Below, in pieces: positions 55,741 through 64,000 of a DNA stretch of 64,000 bases. The position numbers and the translations under genes were made by a program. The stretch's first letter is position 1, and each line of letters starts with the position of its first letter. The DNA comes from Amborella trichopoda (Eukaryota > Streptophyta > Magnoliopsida > Amborellales > Amborellaceae), in assembly GCF_000471905.2 (NCBI RefSeq), contig NW_006500347.1, positions 3,299,233 through 3,363,232 of the forward strand, read 5' to 3'. The notes beneath the pieces are model-generated. The model searched no databases, was not told the origin of the DNA, and saw nothing but the letters and a program-made list of their open reading frames with translations.

Positions 55741-56394
55741 TTAAAGAAAGGTGGCTTTAGTAGACGAAGGATATTACTCGCCAAGTCGCGAAGGAGATAT
55801 ATTCACTAATTTGTCAATTGGCAAACTCAAAAACATCTGAAAATGCACACCCCAGCATAAGTATGGAACTGCTATTTGACTCTGACCTCCTCCCCATGAG
55901 GATCTGCTCAAGCATATGTAAATACATAAGCAAGTGAAGTATAAGCTCCAAGAACTTTATACCAATGCTAAGTTCAATGTTGGCAAGTGAGGAATGTGAT
56001 TTAGTTATGGTTTACTCTCACTTGAAGTGCTCCCTAAGTAGAACCTATCAAAAGCTCAAATTTAGGAGATCGGTTCGTGTGAGAAACTTGGAGATAACAC
56101 TGACAAAATAAAAATATCCGAAGGGTTTCATATTTCAGCTGTTTTTTGTGTATCCAATCTCTATGAGTACCATGAGCAGGAAATTGATCGAGAAATAATC
56201 CCATTGGGGGAACAATTTTTAAACACACCTAAAGAAAATATTTTCCACATGCCTTACACTCAGCCTACGGACAGTCTACAACTGAAAATGGGTAGGTAAT
56301 TTATAGAGCATTGTGGACCTTTCATTGGAGTCTTTCTTGGAGAAATATATAACGCCCAACATGCCGAAGTCAAGTTCTCCTTAACCAGGGGAAG
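55741..56394. other. No gene recognised; likely interior of the LTR element that follows
   Basis: aaaggtggctttag occurs at 55692 (inside the LINE) and 55748, a short duplication at the truncation junction. The 56340-56394 stretch ends in a purine-rich AGGGGAAGA that could be a polypurine tract. No polymerase motif recognised. Confidence 0.4.
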
Positions 56395-56880
56395 ATGATG
56401 CAATGGACCACCCAAAATATTTCAACATTTTCAAGAACTTTTTAAGGGCTTCTAGATTATTAGAAAACTTTTTAAATATTATGAAATATGTTGCAATCTT
56501 CTATAAGACCTTAGAAAATTCTAAAATATGATAGTCTTTGAGAGCATATTAGAGAGTTCTAGAATAGTGAAGAAATTCTAGAACACATTAGTATATATTA
56601 GAGCTATCTAGAATAGTTACAGTGTCCTTGGATCTAAAGGGGAATCTTTTAACAAGATTTTAGGTAGAATATGTTGTAGGAACACTCTAGAGAGTGAACA
56701 TTCTCGTAAGAAAATTCTTGGAACAAGTGTTGAGGTTAAGCTCCTCCTGTATAAATTTCTATCCTCTTGTAATAATTCTCTTGTTGTTTTTGTTCTTAAA
56801 TTTTCTTCAGATTCTTTCTTACTTGAGTGTAGGTGCATCACTCCTCAGGCCAGGGACACTCCTTGAGGGTCCTTCATCCA
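56395..56880 (+). mobile_element. Candidate LTR of an unassigned retroelement
   Basis: Begins TGATGCAATGG directly after the purine run AGGGGAAGA. It contains many ttctagaa-type words and a TATA-like CTGTATAAATTTC (56751), followed by CT/T-rich leader sequence and a probable end near 56880. Layout suits a 3' LTR, but no coding region links it to a family and the 5' partner is not seen. Confidence 0.4.
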
Positions 56881-58841
56881 ATGGCTGAAAATACTCTCTA
56901 GTAATGGGTATTTTGGCCATCTTTTCCCCTTCAAATTTCACACATAAAAGAGATGATTCTACAATTTTTTGATTTGATACACATTTGAGACATGGAAGTT
57001 TGTTGTTTCTTACATGCTTGTAGATCTTAAAACTCACACACAGTGGCACTCAAACTCTAACAACTTCCCATCAGTGATTCTGGGCCCTTCAAACTCAATT
57101 TTGTTTATGAAGCCATTCTTTTTCAAAGGTTAAGAAACCAAAATATTATTCAAAACCCTTATACCAGGTCTCCTTTAATTTTAGGCGGCCATTTAGGCGG
57201 CAGGAACCCTTTGCTGCCTAGTCACCATCTCACACTTTTCAGAACACCATCTCACACCTTTCAGAACACTGCCCCTAGTCGATTTGAGAAGTTTTTAAGT
57301 CACGACTGACATGCTAGGTATGGAACCCATGTAGGTGACATGGAATGATGACAAAAACTTACATAATGATTCCCATTTTTAGCCTTGTAGATGAGACTCT
57401 CCTAGGAACAGTGGTATGTAATGATACTAAAATAGGGAATTGTAATTTATTTAAGAGGTATTTTGGGAGGTGTAGAATCATCAATTAATTATGTTAGGCA
57501 ATTTTGAATTTTTTTTGTCAGCCTTTTTATTTGAAAGGTAAGCTTTTATGAGTATGAGGACCGATTTTGTGGGAGTGGAAGTAGGTCAGTGAATCAATAG
57601 GGATCCATGTGCGAAGAATGCAGTGTAATGTTTTCTGTTACTGTTCCATTAAAAAATTGTAATGATTTCTATTTTTCGAACATTGAATTACATATTTCTC
57701 ACCATTTGAATGCTATAATAAGACATTATGAAAACAATGCTATAATATGACCTTGGCAACAGATATGGGAGAAAAGAATTGATTTGAGTTCTGCAATGCT
57801 GTAGGCCCATCAAAGTGGGCCTGTTGCTTTGTGAGCTCTTCTGTTGCCTTAACTATACCAACCTAGTTAATATATAAGTAAGTTTCTGGGTTTATTCATC
57901 TGCAATTTTCTTCTTTCTTCCATTTGTTTTATTAGGTTTATGACAATCTAATATCTCTCTATGCGCACTCTTGTATATGAAATTATCAATTTCTAGTGAT
58001 CCAAATTGCCAATATCAATGTCCATTTCTTATAGTTTGAGATAAACTGATTTCCGTTTCAAATGATCTAAAATGCCCAATATCCCTTGACTGCCAAGCTA
58101 TTTAGGTGATTCCTACTCTAAAAATTAGGAGTGAGAATGAGGATGAATATATATGCTAGTGCTTCAGCAACAACAGATTGCAACCAACAAGCAATGTCAT
58201 GCTCTAATTCTTGTTACGCAGAGTGTCATGTTCTAATTGGGAGTGTTTGTGTGCCAATGTTCATGAATCTGTGGGCTGATGCACCCATTGATATGTGCTT
58301 GTCCTTGTTTAAACATGTGAGTTTTCGTTATACACACTCTTGTACATGTGGATCTTTGCATTAGCTTCATCTGCTGTACGAAAAGTGTATACGTCTAACC
58401 AAGATGTTGCAATCTAAGATGATAATTGTCAAAGTTTCTAATTGGCCTATTTAGAAATTCTTTTTTCATTGTTTTTGATCAAGTCACTAGTTCTGAGGAA
58501 GAAAACTAGAATGATGTCTCTTCTGGTCATCATTCAGAAAGAGAAAAAGCTTTAGATCTTTTTTCATCTTAGCATGCGCATGTGTGTGTGTGGGAATGAT
58601 GGAAGAGTAGCATCAATACAAAGTGGTATATTAACTTGGCTATGCCAATTGGTGTGATCAATTGTGTACATGATTGTTTGAAATTTTGAACACTTTGACC
58701 AAGTTAACATGGCACTACTGTGAACATTATTCAAAAGTTACTTGAGATTTTCAAGATTTCAGGGGGGAAAAAACGTTCCCTGAGATTTGGCTTATATTAC
58801 AGAATGAAATTAATCATATACGCTTCTTTTGTTTCCTGCAG
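56881..58841. other. No gene recognised upstream of the rhomboid exon
   Basis: Contains a short duplication (caccatctcacac-ttttcagaaca, 57226-57269). I looked for upstream rhomboid exons and saw none. The frame at 58131-58364 has no recognisable domain. Confidence 0.4.
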
Positions 58842-59084
58842 GCTTGACTTTATGGGTGCTCTAGATTGGAAGAAAGTGATTTTTGAACATGAAGGGTGGC
58901 GGCTTTCATCTGCATGTCACTGCATGCTGGAGTTGTTCATATAGTTGCTAATATGTTCAGCCTCCTATTTATTGGAGTTCGTCTTGAACAAGTGTTTGGT
59001 TTTGGTAAAGTTCAGATCATTCTCTTCATTCCATTGTTTTGTGGACGCCTCCTTCATATCATTGGTCTTGAGCTCAACCAGTAA
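58842..59084 (+). pseudogene. Rhomboid-family intramembrane protease, single exon, frame-broken
   Basis: Plant rhomboid-like proteins are multi-span serine proteases. An AG acceptor (tttcctgcag, 58832-58841) precedes [20 protein letters not shown]. After a one-base shift near 58903 the frame continues [40 protein letters not shown]. This matches the conserved plant pattern (MGAL.W..V...EGWRL...WLHAGV.HL.ANM.SL.FIG.RLEQ.FGF) with the His-Ala-Gly and Asn positions present. The next exon with the catalytic GASGALFG segment is not visible. The 3' border is unclear; the frame runs to TAA at 59082. Orphan exon remnant. Confidence 0.8.
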
Positions 59085-59448
59085 ATGGAGATCTAAAATA
59101 CGAGTGTTTATCTGGGAAAGTATTGGCATTTGTATAATGTGTGAACTTTGGGAATGCCAACTTTTCAAATGCAAGCATTTAACTTATTAAAAAAGTTATT
59201 TGTTCCTTCAACAGACTATGTTATTTGTCCCTTATGTTAATATTTTGAATTTGCAGCTACATCGGTGGGTTGATCAAGCTTTATAGTGCACATCCACTGG
59301 ACCATTGACCCTGTTCTATTAGGATGGCTTGTACTAACATACTCATTTCAGGCTATCCTAGAATCCATATCAAGATGCTATGCATTGCACGATGCATACT
59401 ACTTGTCAGTCTTTATGGTATATGCATGCATGTGTGTGCGTGCTCGCG

Positions 59449-59450
59449 CG

Positions 59451-59484
<34 letters not shown>
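59449..59484. repeat. (GA)n microsatellite
   Basis: An uninterrupted GA run of about 30 bases following a tgtgtgcgtgctcgcgcgtg alternating purine-pyrimidine stretch. Confidence 0.95.
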
Positions 59485-59488
<4 letters not shown>

Positions 59489-61508
59489 AATTGTGTTGAG
59501 TCCTTGGATATCTTTTTCAACGGTGGCAAATGGAGCAAAACTTAGTCTATTTCTTGGAGCTGAGGGAATGGGATACAGGTAGACTGGTCTTCCATGGCAG
59601 AGCAGATGATCAAATAAGCTAGGATTTTGCAAACCGAGATTGTATTCGATTGACTGGGAGATGGTCCAATGGACTGTAGATTAATTGTGAAATGGAAGGA
59701 AATATTTAGGCCAAAAGCTACATTGGTTGGATGGCCTAATTCCAGACTCCAATCGAGAATGCTTTTTCTTGGGATTGTATCTTAATCTATGTAAATTTTT
59801 TTTTTTTAATAGTGAAAATGCACTGAAGTCAGGCACCCCAAAGCTCCATTTCTCCTCTGGAATCTGGAATCTGATGTCCAAGTTTTTGCATCTTTGTTTA
59901 TCATCCAAATTTTGTGATTCTTGTCATTTTCTGCAGTGGATGGTCAATTTCAGATGTGATCAGAGCAAATCATTACTCTTTAGTTATCTATCTGGAAACC
60001 TCAAATTTTCTAGAAAAAAAGGAAAATGGAGCAAATCTCTTTGGCCAGGGTATTTGGGGCATTTTCTTATTAGTTGGGCTGTTGTTGTATCTCATATTAA
60101 GGTTAGGTTGTTTTTGTCATGTTGTTTTGGATGTAGGAGGCCTCTTAGATTCTTGCTTTTGATTCTATGGAAGTGTCTTCATTTGAGATACATGTGGTTC
60201 TAGATCTTTGGAAGCTTCTAACTGAAGGGCATTCTGGTTCTGTTTGTTGTTGGGATACCTTGTTTCCCACCCTTTCCGGTCGCCTATGTTAGGAAGGAAG
60301 AATGAATCCTTTATTACCACTTTCTTTTGCTCTCTCTCAATCAGACGCTATCGGATATTCGTGATCGTCAAATCAGTTCAGATTCAATTTAGGTCGATGT
60401 TAATAACTTAAACTTTAGGGACCATATTAGATTCATAAATATTAAGATAGATTGTGGACTATAAACCACAAAATATTCCCTAAAACCTATTTTTAGGAGA
60501 ATGGAAACAAAAGATAGGACAAATCCCAATACTTCTAAGAAAATATTACTTGATAGACGTAAGACCTAAAATCAGGCGGAAGAGCTACCAAAAGGGAATT
60601 ACCAACATGTGGCAAAATATGGAGGCTATAGAGAACAGTGATTCACACCATGTAGATGAGGCATGGATGGTTTAGATTTGATCCAGGCAACTAATCTCTT
60701 GATTTATGGGTGTTTTGCCAATATATAAGCCCCTTCTAGTGATTTTGAGGGATTGCTTCTAGAACAAAAACAAACCTAGTCCTAGCGTCCTTAGTTCGAA
60801 CATAGCAAACCCAAGGTGAACTCAAACCCAAACCTCTGTGAAAATCTAACCGAATGTAGGCTCTGACAAAGTGTCCCAACAAAGCACTGCCATGTTCCAA
60901 AAAACAGAATGACAAAAAAAATCTATCAGGCTGAAAATCTAAAGGGAATCTTAAATGGTAGAAAATGAAACAAAAAAGAAAATATCGGGTTGAAAATCTG
61001 AAAAGAACCTCCCTTGATGGAAAAAAAGAAGAGAGAGTAGGGAATAAGTAATCCAAATTTCAATATAAAATACAAATACACCTAAATCTCCACAGTCAAA
61101 CATCTGGTCGTGCCCATAAAAGCAAATTAAGGGGCATTAGCTAGATCTACTATCAAAAGTATTTCCGAGTGAACCAAAGGACTTAGGTCATCCAAACCTC
61201 GACAGTTGGTAGTGGAGGAGTGAAATTTAGAAATCCAAGGAAATCCTGTGCATGAGGGGTGGCATCGACATTCTCCTAAGCATGGTATTACGACATGAGT
61301 ACTGAAAGAGAACTAGAGAATACTCAAATATTTGTGGTCCCCAAAGTCGTGGCAAGGTCTAGCTCAACTCATAAATTAGCCAACTTAATCCTAAAATTCC
61401 TCTTAAATAATACATAAGGGGCAAGGCTGTTTTTCCTGAATTTAGCTTCAAGATAGACGCGGGTAGATAAGAGGCTCCTAAATAAATAAAAAAAATACTA
61501 AAACAAAC

Positions 61509-61510
61509 CA

Positions 61511-61551
<41 letters not shown>

Positions 61552-61552
61552 A
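61509..61552. repeat. (AAAT)n microsatellite
   Basis: About ten copies of aaat/aata in a row. Confidence 0.95.
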
Positions 61553-62046
61553 GAGAAAAACAATTCCCTACCTACGGGTCACATGTAGTTAAACCGTGAG
61601 ACTTGCCTTCTCCAAAAAAAAATTCAAACCCTTTTTTTCTAAAAAAATATTCAATTTTCTTTTCAAAGTTTCCTAAATCTTTAGTTTTAAACTATTCCGG
61701 GTCAGCCTTTATTTGGAACTTTAAAATTTAAGCGAGCGGTCTGTCAAAACTTTAGTTGTTTTTAAAAACTGCCATCAATCCCTTTCAAAAAATCTCCCCT
61801 CTTTTTAAAATTTTTAAGAATTATCTAAAATAAAAAGTTGAATTGGGCCTCATAAATAATACACTATCTCGTATCATAAGAAGTCTAAATTCATAATATT
61901 AGAGGATTGCCGAAACTAGAAGTCGATCAAAAATGAATAAGAGCAAAAAAAGCCGACGAAAAGCAAAAATAACCATCAAGTTAAAGCCTTCCCTTCATAA
62001 CCTACCTAAGCTCTAAAAGCCAAAGATATGATGGAAAGCCAAAGAT

Positions 62047-62412
62047 ATGTCTAAACAATCAAAATAAAACACACCTTCAAAGAGTGTTGAGAAATGTGGT
62101 TTCAATACTGGAAATCTTTATGATAGCTTTAAAATATATTTTTATCTCGAATTATACATTTTAAAGCTTCAAAAATAGTGTAGATCGAGTAGACCTATGA
62201 AAACTTGAAAATCGATGATGCAAAAATGCATTACAAGATGCACTACTTTCAAAACTTGAAATCTATTTTTTTCTCATATCCATACATCTTGAGGTTGAGA
62301 TGACCAATTTGAGGATATTTGGGCATAAAAACAACCTCTTTTAGTGAAATTTTTGAGGTGCACCCTAATTTGATTGTTTAATGCCTCGCACCTCTATAAA
62401 CTTTTTCCAATT
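62047..62412. mobile_element. Miniature Mutator-like element, family A, copy 7 (reverse orientation)
   Basis: Begins gtctaaacaatcaaaataaa, without the outermost terminus, and ends cctctataaactttttcc. Interior words (tgagaaatgtggtttcaata, gaggttgagatgaccaattt, gatatttgggcataaaaaca) match copies 5 and 6 in order and orientation. The left terminus is lost beside a small duplication gccaaagatatg (62020 and 62039). Confidence 0.75.
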
Positions 62413-63854
62413 CAATTATCCAGAATTTTCTTTATAAATTCTTTTTAAGTCCACATTTCTAATTGAAAACTACTACGCATAATCAAGGTGAGCTGGCAAC
62501 AACTAACCAATGCCTCGAAGTTTTGGAACTAAATCTCTTGGTTCCCATCCATTTTGTTATTATTGTAATTTTCTATTTTTATTATTTTCAAATTTATTTA
62601 TTTTTTTTGGACCGATTCCTACTTTGAATAGTTGGTCTGATCCGGCTTAGTTCATTAATCTTGTTTGGCCCAGCAGATATCCAATCAAGCCAGCCGATCT
62701 ACATTTTAGAACATCAACTTTATGCGGACCATGTAACTTCATGCAAGAATTCACGAGTCGGTTCTTTGTGTTATCATGTATTACTTTATGGATGCTATTT
62801 GTTGGCTTAGAGGTGGGTTAATATTTCATATAAGATATAGTTATAGGGGCCAACCTTAATTCTGCCGTATTATAGAAGCATGGTTATAGCGTTTTGCAGT
62901 GTGTATTTAGTTAGAGGGTGTAGATTTGACATATTTTTGAAGACAATAACAAATCTAAACCATCAAACCAAGTTGGATAGTGTAGATTAGTGGAACCATC
63001 TACAAGCAAGGTTGCCACCCTATATAAATATATATATTTTTGGTGAGTAGCTTTTTCCTTTAATATAAGAATAGAACAAGTTTAAGTATTTTTTTGGATT
63101 TATTTTTACATATAAAGGCAATGTATTATTACAATGAGAAAAATTTGTATATAGTCGATAATTCTATTGCAAAAATATTTGGTCCATATTTTTATAAATT
63201 TTACAGGGAGGTCCAACATTTCTGTGTTTTTTATTCCAATTTACGTTTACATACATCTCACATCATATTATTGAAATGAGATTGTATATAACATGACCAT
63301 TTATTTTTTATACAAGGAGGTCACAATTACTTATAGCCATCTGATGTGAAATCAGATAGCTTGGATTTGTCACAAAGTTTGTGAATTTTCTTTTGAACTT
63401 TGAGCTTGGTCAATGCAATAAATGTAGCCACCCAATTTCACATCTAATGGTCAAGATTACTTGTGACTAACTCGTACCAAATATAAATGATCTTATTATA
63501 TACTTTTCCTATTAAAATTGGTGCATCTCATATCAAATATATTGAAATTGGCAGAACTAGTCTTCGAATGAATTCCCGATCGAAAGATAGTCCATATCTT
63601 CAAAATAATAGGTTAGACTTACAACAATGAAATGACTTCAACTCATATTGATCCAAAACAGTTTGTTTTTTAACCCCAGCAAGAAGGATGAAATGATTTG
63701 GCCGTTGAACTCATATGGCTCTTTCACTAAGGCTGATAATTTACCCAGTATGGATTTGAACCCAAATTTTGGACCTTATATGGATCGAGGTATGGATCCA
63801 AGATTTGGATTTGATCCAGATAGTACTTTATATCGGATTTGAGTATAAGTGGAT

Positions 63855-63857
<3 letters not shown>
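62413..63857. other. No gene recognised
   Basis: AT-rich intergenic sequence. The 64-codon frame at 63648-63842 is built from repeated atggatc/gatttgg-type words and lacks a recognisable domain. Confidence 0.4.

Positions 63858-63897
<40 letters not shown>
63858..63897. repeat. (AT)20 microsatellite
   Basis: About 40 bases of AT directly before the anomalous terminal sequence. Confidence 0.95.
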
Positions 63898-63900
<3 letters not shown>

Positions 63901-64000
63901 GGAAGTAGTAGTATACGACCTACGTACTCTACATATAGTAACTAATAGTAGTACGTACCGTAACGGTACTACGAGTAGTAGTACTACGTCGGTAACGTGT
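63898..64000. other. Compositionally anomalous terminal segment, possible artefact
   Basis: The last 103 bases consist almost wholly of tag, gta, tac and acg words (tagtagtatacgacctacgt, gtagtacgtaccgtaacggt) with nine CpG dinucleotides, while the preceding kilobases are CpG-poor. It starts at the end of an AT run, a typical place for base-calling or assembly failure. Could also be a diverged TAGTA-type satellite. Confidence 0.5.

Larger units (their letters stand above)
59085..62046. other. No gene recognised
   Basis: AT-rich sequence with two microsatellites (listed separately). 60350-60402 (ggatattcgtgatcgtcaaa ... tcagattcaatttagg) matches the right arm of family E at about 7785-7835, so a family E fragment lies here. 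A hydrophobic open frame at 59914-60162 follows a ttctgcag acceptor-like site but matches nothing I know. The minus-strand frame at 60736-61056 is Phe-rich and lacks motifs. Confidence 0.4.

Noticed and set aside
59914-60162. 82-codon hydrophobic frame after an acceptor-like site, considered as a rhomboid exon
   Set aside because: Contains none of the rhomboid catalytic segments (no GxSG or HxxGxxxG pattern) and does not follow in phase from 58842-59084.
60736-61056. 106-codon minus-strand Phe-rich ORF
   Set aside because: Built from repeated T/C-rich words (ttttctt), no recognisable motif, no splice or promoter context.

Overview
The window is nuclear DNA of a flowering plant. The evidence is spliced genes with GT..AG introns, a chloroplast-type phosphoglycerate kinase with a transit peptide, an intronless plastid acetolactate synthase, a GT47 arabinosyltransferase, and many plant transposons (L1-type LINEs with RNase H, Ty1/copia and Ty3/gypsy pieces, hAT and Mutator-like miniature elements). 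Base composition is AT-rich with many A/T runs. The species cannot be fixed from the sequence alone. I see no bacterial-style operon, CRISPR array, rRNA or tRNA gene.

Three genes look intact when spliced by eye: PGK (minus, 24412-20831, six exons, 481 aa), an ARAD1-like arabinosyltransferase (minus, 38346-31302, three exons, 442 aa) and a class II small-molecule O-methyltransferase (minus, 43835-41254, two exons, 353 aa). A fourth, acetolactate synthase (plus, 47041-49057), is conserved almost end to end but carries three frame breaks. These genes are unrelated metabolic or cell-wall genes; nothing suggests a cluster acting in one pathway.

The remainder is gene debris and mobile DNA. Debris: two NOC2 exons with frame breaks (981-1675), an NADPH-dependent alkenal reductase first exon ending in a stop (6616-6837), a rhomboid exon (58842-59084), and a short ORF split by a hAT miniature element with a perfect 8-bp target duplication (29331-29896). 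Mobile DNA: a ~5.8 kb LINE (13254-19054) inserted inside a Mutator-like miniature element; a second, 5'-truncated LINE on the minus strand (52742-55740); a decayed hAT transposase gene (51083-52671); a gypsy gag fragment (9930-10520); a copia 3' end with LTR (26830-27480); a tRNA-derived SINE inside a minisatellite (27674-27779); and several dispersed miniature families.

The most coherent new observation is a set of miniature families (A, B, E below) whose ends begin GGG/GAG and which, in the best-preserved copies, are flanked by 9-bp duplications. This marks them as non-autonomous Mutator-like elements that make up much of the intergenic space. The last ~100 bases look unlike the rest of the window and may be an assembly or read artefact.
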